Under the pieces are notes generated by a model. It was not told where the DNA came from. It made no database searches and saw only the letters and a list, made by a program, of their open reading frames with translations. Shown in pieces: positions 45,294-55,126 of a stretch of DNA of 64,000 nucleotides. The stretch comes from Paraburkholderia polaris (GTDB lineage: Bacteria > Pseudomonadota > Gammaproteobacteria > Burkholderiales > Burkholderiaceae), in assembly GCF_012927345.1 (NCBI RefSeq), contig NZ_JABBGJ010000001.1, positions 62,001 through 126,000 on the forward strand. Direction: 5' to 3'. The position numbers and the translations under genes were made by a program. Within the stretch, counting starts at the first letter, position 1. Each line of letters begins with the position of its first letter.

Positions 45294-45883
45294 GGATGGC
45301 GAGCCTGCTGGCAGACCTTGATTATTGGGGCGAGCTTCAATGTCGATGCCACTACGCTTTTGCAAACTGGATTGCGATCTGGTTTATGAGGTATCTATTC
45401 CATTTATGGCGTGCCGGCGAATATCGACAGCCGTCTCGGATGGGTTATGCGCGCTTGGGATCTCCAATGTGCCTGATGCGTTGCGGTTTACGGGGGTACG
45501 GCAAAGCTGACAATCAGTAAAAAGCCATGTTGCAGGCCGTATGACAGCGATTGAACGTGGTTTACCCTCCCCTTCCTGAGGGCCCCCGTAATCCCTATAT
45601 TTGTATCGCAAAGTGAGTGCAATGGATAGCCTTACTGGCCGCCGTACCCATTCAATCTGCGCATGAGTAGGCGCGGCACAGAGTATGCGCTGCGCAAAGT
45701 AAGGGAGGCAAGAACCTGGCGGGCTCATTCGGCGCTCGTATCGGAACGTCACACCAGCCGCCCACTGCCACGACTTATGCCGGGCTCCGCTGTCGCCGGT
45801 TCATCAGCAAGCATTTTGTCCTGCACTCGCCATCGGTGGGGCCGCGACTGGCGGTTATATAAGTTTTTTTGAGGAGTACTGGC
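45294..45883. other. Divergent regulatory region (LysR / gallate dioxygenase)
   Basis: About 590 bases between the divergent LysR and gallate dioxygenase genes. It should contain LysR operator sites and both promoters, but I could not single out one T-N11-A box over others. A GGTTATATAAG element at 45853-45863 lies just before the dioxygenase ribosome site. No coding sequence is supported. Confidence 0.45.
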
Positions 45884-47185
45884 ATGGCACGGATCATTGG
45901 CGGCATCGCCGCCTCGCACACACCCACCATCGGCTTTGCTTTCGACAAGAACAAGCGCGACGATCCAGTGTGGGCACCGATCTTCGAAAATTTCGCGCCG
46001 GTGGCCGACTGGCTTGCCGAAAAGCGTCCTGACGTGCTGCTGGTCATCTACAACGATCATGTCACCTCGTTTTTCTTCGACCACTATTCGGCATTTACGC
46101 TAGGCGTGGGGTCTGAGTGGCATGTTGCCGACGAGGGGGGCGGCGCACGGGACCTGCCGCCTATCAAAGGGCATCCGGGGCTGGCCGCGCACATCGGCAC
46201 CTCGCTGATGACCGACGAATTCGACATGTCCTTTTTCCAGAACAAGGCGCTCGATCACGGCTGCTTTTCGCCCTTATCGATGCTCTGCCCACACGCACCT
46301 GAATGGCCAGTGAAACTCGTGCCGCTGCAGATGGGCGTGCTGCAACTGCCCGTTCCGAGCGCGCGGCGGTTTTACAAGCTCGGGAAAGCATTGAGACGCG
46401 CAATCGAGAGTTATCCAGAGGATCTAAAAGTCGCGATCGTCGCAACGGGTGGCCTGTCGCATCAGGTGCATGGAGAGCGCGCGGGCTTCAATAACACGGA
46501 CTGGGACCAGCGTTTTCTCGATCTCTTCGAGAGCGATCCTGAGAAACTGGCTGAGATGACGATTGCCGAATATGCGGAACTGGGCGGCTTCGAGGGCGCG
46601 GAAGTGATCATGTGGCTGACGATGCGAGGCGCGTTGTCGTCCAACGTCGTTTGCAAGCACCGCAGCTACTACTTGCCGTCGATGGCTGGCATCGCGACCG
46701 CAATCTACGAAGGCGAAGACAGTGAGACGAAGCCTTCAGTCGTAGAGCGCCACCGGCAGCGGATGGCGATTCAGCTCAATGGCGTCGAGAAGATCGAGGG
46801 CACCTATCCGTTCTCAATCGAAGTGGCCGTGCGGGCCTATCGGATCAACGATTATCTTCACCGGATGGTGGAACCAGCGCATCGCGAAGCTTTCATGAGC
46901 AATCCGGCGGCGAGTTTTGAGGCGGCGGCCTTGACTGAGGAAGAGCGGGACCTGATCCGCCGTCGCGATTGGCGCGGCCTGCTGCACTACGGTGTGATCT
47001 TCTTCATGCTTGAGAAGCTAGGCGCGGTGACCGGCGTGTCGAACCTTCACATCTACGCTGCAATGCGCGGGGAAACGCTGGAGGCCTTCCAGCGCACCCG
47101 TAATGCGCCGGGAGCGCTGTACTCGGTGGCGGGAAAGACCGCTGGAAAACTCGACTGGGATGGTGCGGAGAAAGGGGAGAGTTAA
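45884..47185 (+). CDS. galA: Gallate dioxygenase
   Basis: A 433-residue extradiol dioxygenase of the LigB/protocatechuate 4,5-dioxygenase superfamily with beta-like and alpha-like parts fused, as in GalA and DesB (about 420 residues). Iron-ligand candidates H12 (IAASHTPTIGF) and H59 (VIYNDHVTSFFF) are present, and the catalytic-region GGLSHQVHG motif is near 190. The C-terminal 130 residues resemble LigA. It opens gallate to 4-oxalomesaconate with O2. GGAG eight bases before ATG 45884 decides the start. The gallate pathway genes follow, supporting the assignment over protocatechuate. Confidence 0.88.
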   Translation: MARIIGGIAASHTPTIGFAFDKNKRDDPVWAPIFENFAPVADWLAEKRPDVLLVIYNDHVTSFFFDHYSAFTLGVGSEWHVADEGGGARDLPPIKGHPGLAAHIGTSLMTDEFDMSFFQNKALDHGCFSPLSMLCPHAPEWPVKLVPLQMGVLQLPVPSARRFYKLGKALRRAIESYPEDLKVAIVATGGLSHQVHGERAGFNNTDWDQRFLDLFESDPEKLAEMTIAEYAELGGFEGAEVIMWLTMRGALSSNVVCKHRSYYLPSMAGIATAIYEGEDSETKPSVVERHRQRMAIQLNGVEKIEGTYPFSIEVAVRAYRINDYLHRMVEPAHREAFMSNPAASFEAAALTEEERDLIRRRDWRGLLHYGVIFFMLEKLGAVTGVSNLHIYAAMRGETLEAFQRTRNAPGALYSVAGKTAGKLDWDGAEKGES

Positions 47186-47680
47186 GAAATGGATTGGAGT
47201 GGCGTGATACCGACGCGCCGCTTTTTTCACCGACCGCCTTGCCAAGTACCACAGAATGCCATCTGTTTTATTTATCGAATCGGAGTAGCCGGCCTCATGT
47301 ACAGGACCTAAACATGTCATCGAGACTCAGCGGCAACCCTCTGAGTCTCTCATCAAAAATGCAAAAAAATAGATAAGTATCAATGGGTTATTGAATTCAG
47401 TGCTTGTGCCGTGCCATGGGTGGGATTGTCGGATGCATGAAAACCCTTGTATCGAAAACGATGTTCAGCGCTTTCCGTTTGTCCCGCTCAGCATCCCCCG
47501 ACCTATTTCGAAAGCAGGGTAAGCCAACTATATTGACCCGGTGCGACTGTTTCGCGTCGTAACTGTGCAGCTCGGGTCTGCCTCACCAAGTAGAAGTGAG
47601 TTTCCAGGTCCGTGCTTCGGATATGGAATAGTCAATAGGTAGTGAAATTAGTAAAACTAATTAAATTGTAAGGAGACTTT
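47186..47680. other. Intergenic region between galA and the porin gene
   Basis: About 500 bases. A 9-bp inverted repeat GAGACTCAG / CTGAGTCTC lies at 47322-47349, followed by A-rich rather than T-rich sequence, so it is not a classical terminator for galA. The 80 bases before the porin start are AT-rich and probably contain its promoter. No gene is supported. Confidence 0.45.
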
Positions 47681-48778
47681 GTGAAGAATATAAAAAAAAT
47701 CTCGCTGGCCCTGTTGGGCATCACCTTTGCTGCCACAGGAGCTCACGCCCAGAGCAGCATTACGCTGTTTGGTTTGATCGACACGGGCATTAGCTACGTA
47801 AGCAATCAAGCAGGCAACCACAACGTCAAGATGGACGATGGGGTCAACGGACCGAATCTGTGGGGCTTCAGAGGAGTGGAAGATCTTGGCGGCGGCACCA
47901 AGGCTATTTTTGAGCTGGTAGATCAATTTCAGGTGGACAACGGACAGTTCATGCCGAACTCGAGTCTTTTCAGCCGCACCTCGTTCGTTGGATTGGTCAA
48001 CGACCGTGCTGGGAAGATCACCCTCGGTAACCAGTACGACTTTATGACGGATTCGCTCTACTTCGCTGGCGACGACCCGGCCGAAATCTCGGGGCACTTT
48101 TATGATTTCCGCGCGGGCCCGTTCCAGAAGCTGGCCCTGCCGCAGAATCCCACGGGAGCTTTTGACTGGGATCGCATGGCCGGTGAGCGCATTGCGAATT
48201 CCGTGAAATACGTGTCGCCTGTTTTCGGTGGTTTCAGTGCAGGGGCTATGTATGGGTTCGGCGGTGTGGCGGGGTCCATCGGGGCAGGCAATTCGCAGAG
48301 CTTCGCTCTGAATTACGCCGCGGGATCGTTCGGAGCAAACGCGGCGTTCACGAACATCAAGTACTACACGGCAGGCTCGCCCGATGTCAGCGTGCGCAAC
48401 TGGGGCGCCGGCGTGCATTACCACTTTGGCTCATGGATCACGAATGCGCTGTTCACAACGGTTCATAACACCGCAAACGGCGCGGCGGTATACGAAGGCT
48501 CCGTAGGCGCGCATTACAACTTCACACCGGCACTCAGCGCCGGGGCTTCGTACATGTACATGAAAGGCAACTCGACTGTCGACAACAACCACGCTCATCA
48601 GATCGGCGCCAACGTCGACTACGCGTTGTCCAAGCGTACGAGCGTCTATGTACTTGGTCTTTATCAGCGCGCCAATTCTGGAGCGCAAGCACAGATCAAC
48701 GGCATGAACAGTTCGGACGGCGCATCCAGCAGCGCCACCCAGGCGATTGCACGAGTGGGCATTCACACTCGCTTCTAA
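47681..48778 (+). CDS. Outer-membrane porin (OmpC-like, betaproteobacterial type)
   Basis: A 365-residue trimeric-porin-family protein (Gram-negative porin_4). A signal peptide (MKNIKKISLALLGITFAATG) ends with AHA-Q, cleavage after residue 23. SSITLFGLIDTGISYVSNQ is the first strand, and the protein ends in GIHTRF with the terminal phenylalanine used by the BAM machinery. It likely allows aromatic acids such as gallate into the periplasm, inferred from its place in the cluster. Translation starts at GTG 47681 behind AAGGAG. Confidence 0.88.
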   Translation: MKNIKKISLALLGITFAATGAHAQSSITLFGLIDTGISYVSNQAGNHNVKMDDGVNGPNLWGFRGVEDLGGGTKAIFELVDQFQVDNGQFMPNSSLFSRTSFVGLVNDRAGKITLGNQYDFMTDSLYFAGDDPAEISGHFYDFRAGPFQKLALPQNPTGAFDWDRMAGERIANSVKYVSPVFGGFSAGAMYGFGGVAGSIGAGNSQSFALNYAAGSFGANAAFTNIKYYTAGSPDVSVRNWGAGVHYHFGSWITNALFTTVHNTANGAAVYEGSVGAHYNFTPALSAGASYMYMKGNSTVDNNHAHQIGANVDYALSKRTSVYVLGLYQRANSGAQAQINGMNSSDGASSSATQAIARVGIHTRF

Positions 48779-48851
48779 ATAGACGCGGTTGCAGACCAAC
48801 TCAGGATCGTCGCCTTACGTGAAGCAGGCGGCAAGGAGACAGGAGGAACGA

Positions 48852-50201
48852 ATGACTAGCGGAAAGACAATTGATATCAAGGCCTTTATCGACGGAAGAT
48901 CCATCTCGCCTTACCAGTGGCTACTGGTGGCGCTGTGTTTTCTCGTGGTGACTGCCGATGGCATGGACGTGGCCATCATGGGCTTCGTGGCACCTTCGAT
49001 CATCCACGACTGGGGGATTTCGCGCCCAGCGTTCGGTCTGGTGATGAGCGCGGCGCCGCTTGGTCTCGTGATCGGTGCTCTGGGCGCAGGACCTGCGTCG
49101 GACCGTATCGGCCGTAAGTGGGTGCTGATTACCTCCGTTTTCCTCTTCGGCGTGTTCACAATCGCGACGGCCTTTACCCAGTCGCCTATGGAAATGGCCA
49201 CCCTGCGTTTGCTGACGGGCATCGGCCTGGGCGCCGCGATGCCTAACTCGACGACGCTGCTGTCGGAGTACGCACCTCAGCGCAAGCGTTCGCTGTTGAT
49301 CACGATCATGTTCACCGGCTTCAATCTGGGTTCGGCCCTGATCGGTTTTGCAGCCGGCTGGCTGATTCCGGAACATGGCTGGCGTTCGGTGTTGATCTTC
49401 GGTGGCGCTCTGCCGTTGGCATTGATCCCGCTGCAAGTGTGGCTACTGCCGGAGTCGGCCCGCCTGCTCGCGGTGCGCGGCGCATCTCCCGAGCGTATCG
49501 GCGCGGTTCTGGGCCGGGTGTGCGGCGCGCGGTTCTCCGGCGGCGAGGTTTTCGTTTCCAACGAACCGCCATTGCCAACGCGCAAACCGATCGGCGTACT
49601 CTTTGCGCAGGGTTATGGCGTCATGACGGCGGCGCTTTGGGTGACCTATTTCATGGGCCTGCTCGTCATCTATCTGTTGACGGGCTGGTTGCCGACGCTC
49701 ATGAAGGATGCCGGATTGACAGTCACTTCAGCAGCCAATGTGACGGCAATGTTTCAGATCGGCGGAACGATCGGCGCCATTCTTGTCGGCTGGATGATGG
49801 ACAAAGTGCGGCCGGCGCCCGTCATCAGTGCGGCCTACCTTGGCGGTGGTCTGTGCGTGCTTGCGTTAGCGTGGATCGGTGCATTGTCGTCCTCGCTGGC
49901 GCTGCTGGTGTTCGCTGCGGGCTTCTGCATGAGCGGCGCGCAGACGGGGCTGAATGCGTTTGCACCGAGCCGTTACCCGACCGTTGCACGCGCAACCGGA
50001 GTCAGTTGGATGCTGGGCATGGGTAGATTCGGGAGCATTTTCGGCTCCGCAATAGGTGGCGCGCTGCTCGGATTCGGTCTGCAGTTCGGGGCGATTCTCG
50101 CGATGCTAGCCGTGCCCGCAACGCTGGCTGCGGTCGCCATTCTGTTGGCCCAACGGGCGAGGGCCGGCGAGCCGGCTGTGCAGCCCAACACGGCACATTG
50201 A
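48852..50201 (+). CDS. Aromatic acid:H+ symporter (AAHS, MFS)
   Basis: A 449-residue MFS carrier with twelve helices. Helix 1 has DGMDVAIMGFVAPSI, the AAHS-type signature with its conserved aspartates, and motif A GPASDRIGRKWVL follows helix 2. PcaK and GalT are members of this family. In the middle of the gallate operon it most likely imports gallate with protons. AGGAGG precedes ATG 48852 at good spacing; the preceding in-frame ATG would lack one. It sits 73 bases after the porin gene. Confidence 0.86.
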   Translation: MTSGKTIDIKAFIDGRSISPYQWLLVALCFLVVTADGMDVAIMGFVAPSIIHDWGISRPAFGLVMSAAPLGLVIGALGAGPASDRIGRKWVLITSVFLFGVFTIATAFTQSPMEMATLRLLTGIGLGAAMPNSTTLLSEYAPQRKRSLLITIMFTGFNLGSALIGFAAGWLIPEHGWRSVLIFGGALPLALIPLQVWLLPESARLLAVRGASPERIGAVLGRVCGARFSGGEVFVSNEPPLPTRKPIGVLFAQGYGVMTAALWVTYFMGLLVIYLLTGWLPTLMKDAGLTVTSAANVTAMFQIGGTIGAILVGWMMDKVRPAPVISAAYLGGGLCVLALAWIGALSSSLALLVFAAGFCMSGAQTGLNAFAPSRYPTVARATGVSWMLGMGRFGSIFGSAIGGALLGFGLQFGAILAMLAVPATLAAVAILLAQRARAGEPAVQPNTAH

Positions 50202-50267
50202 CGAAGTAATCGGGCGATGCCACTCGTGGCATCGCGCCAGTAATCAATTTAGCTGCTTGGAGCAACA

Positions 50268-51293
50268 ATGATCATCGACATCCACGGCCACTACACCACC
50301 GCGCCAAAAGCGTTGGAGATGTGGCGCAACCGCCAGATCGCAGGCATCAACAATCCGTCGGATAGGCCGAAGGTGTCCGAATTGCGGATCGGCGACGACG
50401 AGTTGCGGGAGTCGATCGAAAGCAACCAGCTCCGGTTGATGCGCGAGCGCGGCCTCGATCTGACCATTTTCAGTCCGCGTGCGAGCTTCATGGCGCATCA
50501 CATTGGCGACTTCGAAGTGTCGAGCACGTGGGCCGCCATCTGTAACGAACTCTGCTACCGGGTGAGCCAGCTCTTTCCGGAGCATTTCATTCCGGCTGCG
50601 ATGCTTCCGCAAAGCCCGGGCGTGGACGTCGCTACCTGCATTCCCGAACTGGTGAGGTGTGTCGAGCAGTACGGCAATGTAGCGATCAATCTGAATCCGG
50701 ACCCGTCGGGTGGCCATTGGACCAGCCCGCCGCTCTCGGATCGCTACTGGTATCCGATCTACGAGAAGATGGTCGAGTACGACATCCCCGCGATGATCCA
50801 TGTGAGCACGAGCTGCAACGCATGCTTTCACACGACCGGCGCGCACTACCTGAACGCGGATACGACTGCCTTCATGCAGTGCCTGACGTCGGACCTGTTC
50901 CGGGACTTTCCAAGCCTGCGCTTTGTGATCCCGCATGGCGGTGGCGCTGTCCCGTACCACTGGGGTCGTTTTCGTGGGCTCGCCCAGGAGCTGAAGAAGC
51001 CGCTACTGACGGAACATCTGCTCAACAACGTCTTCTTCGATACCTGCATCTATCACCAGCCGGGCATCGACCTGCTCACGCGCGTGATTCCCGTGGACAA
51101 CATTCTGTTTGCCAGCGAGATGATTGGGGCGGTGCGCGGCATCGATCCGGAGACCGGCAACTATTTCGACGACACGAAACGCTACATCGAGGCGGCGCAC
51201 ATCGATGCGGATGAACGGTACAAGATTTACGAGGGTAACGCGCGACGTGTCTACCCGCGTCTGAATGCAGCATTGAAAGCGAAGGGGCATTGA
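50268..51293 (+). CDS. ligJ: 4-Oxalomesaconate hydratase
   Basis: A 341-residue amidohydrolase-superfamily enzyme with the metal-binding H6-x-H8 (IDIHGHYTT), further histidines in [19 protein letters not shown] and [14 protein letters not shown], and a FASEMIGAV segment. This matches LigJ of the protocatechuate 4,5-cleavage/gallate pathway, which adds water to 4-oxalomesaconate to make 4-carboxy-4-hydroxy-2-oxoadipate. A GGAG six bases before ATG 50268 supports the start. The aldolase gene follows after two bases. Confidence 0.88.
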   Translation: MIIDIHGHYTTAPKALEMWRNRQIAGINNPSDRPKVSELRIGDDELRESIESNQLRLMRERGLDLTIFSPRASFMAHHIGDFEVSSTWAAICNELCYRVSQLFPEHFIPAAMLPQSPGVDVATCIPELVRCVEQYGNVAINLNPDPSGGHWTSPPLSDRYWYPIYEKMVEYDIPAMIHVSTSCNACFHTTGAHYLNADTTAFMQCLTSDLFRDFPSLRFVIPHGGGAVPYHWGRFRGLAQELKKPLLTEHLLNNVFFDTCIYHQPGIDLLTRVIPVDNILFASEMIGAVRGIDPETGNYFDDTKRYIEAAHIDADERYKIYEGNARRVYPRLNAALKAKGH

Positions 51294-51295
51294 TC

Positions 51296-51979
51296 ATGGT
51301 TGAGCTTGGCGTTGTGTATCGCAACATTCAGCGGGCAGACGGCGACGTCGCCGCGAAACTCGGTGCTCTCGGGGCTGCAACGGTGCACGAGGCAATGGGA
51401 CGTACTGGGCTGATGAAACCCTACATGCGGCCGATCTATGCCGGCGCACAGGCTGGCGGCACGGCAGTCACGGTGCTGCTGCAACCGGGCGACAACTGGA
51501 TGCTGCATGTCGCGGCGGAGCAGATCCTGCCAGGCGATATTGTCATTGCCGGGGTTACGACGGATTGTACGGACGGCTATTTCGGCGACCTGCTGGCGAC
51601 GAGCTTTCAGGCTCGCGGTGCACGGGGGCTGGTCCTCGATGGTGGCGTGCGTGACATACGCGTGCTGACCGACATGAAGTTCCCGGTATGGAGCAAGGCA
51701 ATCTCTGCCAAAGGGACGGTCAAGGCGACGCTTGGTTCGGTGAACATACCCGTGATATGCGCAGGCGCGCTGGTGAATCCTGGCGATGTTGTCGTGGCCG
51801 ACGATGACGGTGTGGTCGTCGTACCTGCGGCCTCGGCGCAAAAGGTTCTCGAAAAGGCGGCTGCGCGTGAAGCCAATGAAGCGGAGAAGCGCGCGAAGCT
51901 TGCCTCTGGCGTGCTGGGCCTGGATATGTACAACATGCGCGAGCCGTTGCGACAGGCCGGACTGCGTTACGTGGACTGA
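51296..51979 (+). CDS. ligK: 4-Carboxy-4-hydroxy-2-oxoadipate aldolase
   Basis: A 227-residue class II pyruvate aldolase of the HMG/CHA aldolase (RraA-like) fold, called LigK or GalC. Conserved segments are [20 protein letters not shown], the LDGGVRDI arginine-aspartate metal/substrate motif (about 119-126) and [13 protein letters not shown] near 165. It splits the hydroxy acid made by LigJ into pyruvate and oxaloacetate, ending the gallate pathway. The ATG at 51296 is preferred over TTG 51290 because AAGGGG lies eight bases upstream. Confidence 0.9.
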   Translation: MVELGVVYRNIQRADGDVAAKLGALGAATVHEAMGRTGLMKPYMRPIYAGAQAGGTAVTVLLQPGDNWMLHVAAEQILPGDIVIAGVTTDCTDGYFGDLLATSFQARGARGLVLDGGVRDIRVLTDMKFPVWSKAISAKGTVKATLGSVNIPVICAGALVNPGDVVVADDDGVVVVPAASAQKVLEKAAAREANEAEKRAKLASGVLGLDMYNMREPLRQAGLRYVD

Positions 51980-51992
51980 AAGGGTCGCAAGC

Positions 51993-52700
51993 ATGGTCAT
52001 CGAACCAACCATGAGCCACGCGATCACCGGTATCTCCTCGATGGCTACCCGCAACGTGCTGGCCGATCTCGTCGAACAATACGCGCGACATTCGCGGCAA
52101 CGGGTGTTAATCGAATCTGTCGGAGGGGTCGAGGCGGCTCGGCGCGTTCTGGACGGCGAGCCGTTCGATATTGTGGTGCTGGCGGCCGAGGCTATCGATC
52201 GGCTGGCTGCGGCCGGCCGGATCGTTCCGGGCAGTCTGGCAGACGTAGCCCGCTCGGGCGTGGCGATTGCCGTGGCGGCCGGAGCGACGCAGCCGGACAT
52301 CGCTGGTGAAGCAGCTGTTCGCGACGCCGTTCTGGCCGCGCGCAGCATCGGCTACTCCAGCGGTCCCAGCGGTTCGCAACTATTGCGTCTGTTCGAGCGA
52401 TGGGGCATTGCCGAGACGATCACGCCGCGCATCGTGCAGGCTCCGCCCGGCGTTCCAGTGGGCTCCCTTGTCGCGAGCGGGGAAGTCGAGCTCGGTTTCC
52501 AGCAACTGAGCGAGCTGATGCACCTTCCTGGCATCGATGTCGTCGGGACGCTGCCGCCTGAAATCCAGCTCGTCACTGTTTTCTCGGCTGCGGTTTGCAC
52601 GGTGTCTGAGCAGACGAGCGAAGCGCAGGCGCTCATCTCGTTCCTGGTCTCGCCTCAAGCGGCTTCGGCCAAGCTTGCGCACGGAATGGAGTCAGTGTGA
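51993..52700 (+). CDS. Cytoplasmic binding-protein-fold protein (ModA-like)
   Basis: A 235-residue protein similar to molybdate-type solute-binding proteins (SBP type 11): two lobes, DIVVLAAEAIDRLAAAGRI, SGPSGSQLLRLFERWGI, and GVPVGSLVASGEVELGFQQLSELMHLPG are typical. No signal peptide is visible and no ABC permease or ATPase follows, so it is probably cytoplasmic and has a non-transport role. It starts 13 bases after the aldolase gene with AAAGGG upstream. A pathway role, perhaps isomerisation or sensing of a dicarboxylic intermediate, is suggested by context only. Confidence 0.7.
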   Translation: MVIEPTMSHAITGISSMATRNVLADLVEQYARHSRQRVLIESVGGVEAARRVLDGEPFDIVVLAAEAIDRLAAAGRIVPGSLADVARSGVAIAVAAGATQPDIAGEAAVRDAVLAARSIGYSSGPSGSQLLRLFERWGIAETITPRIVQAPPGVPVGSLVASGEVELGFQQLSELMHLPGIDVVGTLPPEIQLVTVFSAAVCTVSEQTSEAQALISFLVSPQAASAKLAHGMESV

Positions 52701-52754
52701 GGTAATCCAGAGCGCGCGGTATCGATGCAAAGCGTGCCGCGCTATGTGTTGGGT

Positions 52755-52778
52755 ATGTATTTAGAATAACTAATACAT
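52755..52778. promoter_or_regulatory. Inverted repeat in the AT-rich region upstream of the tannase gene
   Basis: ATGTATT (52755-52761) and AATACAT (52772-52778) form a perfect 7-bp inverted repeat with a ten-base spacer. Nearby, AATGGGAG is repeated at about 52826 and 52846. The 140-base AT-rich block (52755-52895) stands out from the GC-rich surroundings and probably contains the tannase promoter and operator. Confidence 0.45.
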
Positions 52779-52978
52779 TTAACATTAAACAATTGAACTG
52801 CATGCATGGATCATGCGATAAAAAATGGGAGCCGAAGCATGCCAAATGGGAGGCGTAGAGCCATCATATAAATAAGGAATATTAAATAATTACGCCGTCA
52901 TCGCAAGTGCGTCGTGTGCTCACGGCGTACAGGGACGGTTCTGATATCCGACAGAAGAGACAAGTCATGGAGACAAGC

Positions 52979-54745
52979 ATGAAAACTCGGCATCCCCTAG
53001 GGTTGCTCGCTCGCGCCCGTACGCGTGCAGGTTCGCTGCTGACACTGTTCGCAATCTGCGTTACCGCGACCATTGTCGCCGCCTGCGGTGGCAGTAGTGC
53101 CAGCACCAGTGCCGCCAATACCCCGCTATCCGTCGTTGCCCCGGTTGTCGATTGTTCGAAGTTGGCCTCGGTGGACATCAGCGACATCGGCGGTGCGGGT
53201 AGTACGATTACCTCGGCTACCGTCACCGCCGCCACCGTCAATGGCGCCACCGTCAACTATTGCACAGTGAAGGGCACGCTTGCACCCTCGAACACCTTCG
53301 AGGTGGCCCTGCCTGTCAGCACCTACACGCAACGTTTCGCGGAACTGGGCTGCGGTGGGCTGTGCGGCAACTTGAGCGATCCGACGCAGCAAAGCTCGTT
53401 CAGCTTCAGCTACACCTGCCCGCTGGTGCAGAAGGGCGGCTTCGTGACGGCAGCGACCGACATGGGCCACTCGGGCCAGAGTTCCGCCTGGACCACGAAT
53501 CCGCAACAGCAGGCTGACTTTGCCTATCGCGGCCAGCACATCACGACGCTCGCGGCGAAGAAGCTCATTCAGACCTATTACGGGCAGGCGCAGAAGTACT
53601 CGTACTTCGTGGGTTGCTCTGACGGTGGCCGCGAAGCCCTGATGGCCGCGCAGCGCTATCCGAGCGACTACAACGGCATCGTCGCCGGTGCCCCGGCCGC
53701 GCACTTCCAGATTCAGAACTCGCTGTATCACGGCTGGAGTGTGGAATCGAACAGCACCACCGGCACTAGCACCGGCAATGCCGTGCTCTATGCCGACAAG
53801 GTTGCCGTGCTGCACAAGGCGGTCGTTGCTGCCTGCGGTGGCCAGCCCGGCGTGCCTGACGGCCTGCTGACCGATCCGCGTATGTGCAATTTCGACCCGG
53901 CATCGATCCAGTGCCCGAACGGCGCGACGAACACCGCAAGCTGCCTGACTGCTGCCGAAGTCTCCACCGCCAGCAAGATCTACGGCGGCCCAATGGATGC
54001 CACTACCGGTGAACGCATGCTGGCCGGTTCGCCGCAGTTGGGTTCGGAAATCAACTGGATTGGCGTCGAAGTGCCGACCACGAACTCGACGGCCACGCCC
54101 GTGCCTGTTACGGGTCTGTTCAGCTACTCGATCGTGACCGGTGCTTACAACCTGATTTTCACGGGTTCACCGAGCATGCCGAACATCGACACCTTCGGCT
54201 ATCAGGACGCGAGCTTCTATCCGAACTTCCTGCAGGCTAACCATCCGCTGATGGATGCGACTAACCCCGACTTGTCCGCTTTCCAGAAAGCGGGCGGCAA
54301 GCTGATCCTGTGGCACGGCTGGGCTGACCAGCACATCTCGCCGCTCTTCACGATCAACTACTACGAGGCCATGCAAAACACGATGGGCGCATCGAACGTG
54401 GACGCGTTCGCGCGCCTGTATCTCGTGCCGGGCGTCGGCCACTGCGGCGGCGGCGAGGGCTTCCCCAACATCGACCTGGTGACGCAGATCACCGGCTGGG
54501 TCGAGCAGGGCAGCGCTCCGAATGCCGTCATGACGTATCAGACCAATTCGTCGAACGTCGTGACCGCCTCGCGCCCGATGTACCCGTATCCGGCGGTCCC
54601 CCAGTACACCGGTACTGGCGACTGGCACAACGGCGCCAACTATACCCAGGGCGCACCGCTGTATAACGCCCCGACGCCTACCTGGGCCGGCATTAGCTTC
54701 TACTCGCCGTACACGGCGACGACGGAGGGTGTAGCGGCTCCGTAA
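52979..54745 (+). CDS. Tannase/feruloyl-esterase family lipoprotein
   Basis: A 588-residue secreted esterase. The N-terminus is a lipoprotein signal ending TIVAAC (lipobox; cysteine near residue 38). The alpha/beta hydrolase core carries GCSDGGREALM, where the nucleophile serine follows a cysteine, the aspartate in WHGWADQHISP, and the histidine in GVGHCGGGEG next to a second cysteine: the CS-D-HC triad arrangement of this family. It should hydrolyse gallate esters such as tannins outside the cytoplasm and feed the gallate pathway. ATG 52979 has GGAG six bases upstream and gives a clean signal peptide. Confidence 0.85.
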   Translation: MKTRHPLGLLARARTRAGSLLTLFAICVTATIVAACGGSSASTSAANTPLSVVAPVVDCSKLASVDISDIGGAGSTITSATVTAATVNGATVNYCTVKGTLAPSNTFEVALPVSTYTQRFAELGCGGLCGNLSDPTQQSSFSFSYTCPLVQKGGFVTAATDMGHSGQSSAWTTNPQQQADFAYRGQHITTLAAKKLIQTYYGQAQKYSYFVGCSDGGREALMAAQRYPSDYNGIVAGAPAAHFQIQNSLYHGWSVESNSTTGTSTGNAVLYADKVAVLHKAVVAACGGQPGVPDGLLTDPRMCNFDPASIQCPNGATNTASCLTAAEVSTASKIYGGPMDATTGERMLAGSPQLGSEINWIGVEVPTTNSTATPVPVTGLFSYSIVTGAYNLIFTGSPSMPNIDTFGYQDASFYPNFLQANHPLMDATNPDLSAFQKAGGKLILWHGWADQHISPLFTINYYEAMQNTMGASNVDAFARLYLVPGVGHCGGGEGFPNIDLVTQITGWVEQGSAPNAVMTYQTNSSNVVTASRPMYPYPAVPQYTGTGDWHNGANYTQGAPLYNAPTPTWAGISFYSPYTATTEGVAAP

Positions 54746-54775
54746 GCAGGTTCCCTTCCTTCTAACGGAATCACC

Positions 54776-54797
54776 GGCCGGCTCTTCGGAGCCGGCC
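54776..54797 (+). terminator. Tannase terminator hairpin
   Basis: A 9-bp perfect stem GGCCGGCTC / GAGCCGGCC with a TTCG tetraloop begins 31 bases after the tannase stop. Very stable; no long T-run follows. Confidence 0.65.
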
Positions 54798-55126
54798 CAC
54801 CCCGCACACGCAATCGCCGTGAGTCTTCAGACCAGGCTACGGGCAGGCTAACTGTTGCGAACAATCTGGGCGAAATCGCTGTTTGACATCTGCTGGACTC
54901 GTGCTGGCTGATCGCGCACATCGACCGGGACCGACCTCAAGAACCACCGTGGCGGATTTCAAGCAGCAACAAGCGGCCGGCAAATAAACCCAAAAATCAA
55001 AGCAATACAGTAACAAAAACTGGCTAGTGCTAGATACGATAGTGGAAAAAGCTGCCTGTTGGCCATAACACCGGTCCTTAGCAACGGGCATCCATTCCCT
55101 TTCCAAACAAGCCCTCAACGCCTCCT
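54798..55126. other. Intergenic region upstream of alanine racemase
   Basis: About 330 bases with no credible gene. An A-rich stretch at about 54980-55020 precedes the alanine racemase gene and probably contains its promoter. Confidence 0.4.

Noticed and set aside
47322..47349. Hairpin after galA as an intrinsic terminator
   Set aside because: The stem is real, but the following bases are A-rich rather than T-rich on the coding strand, and it lies about 140 bases past the stop.
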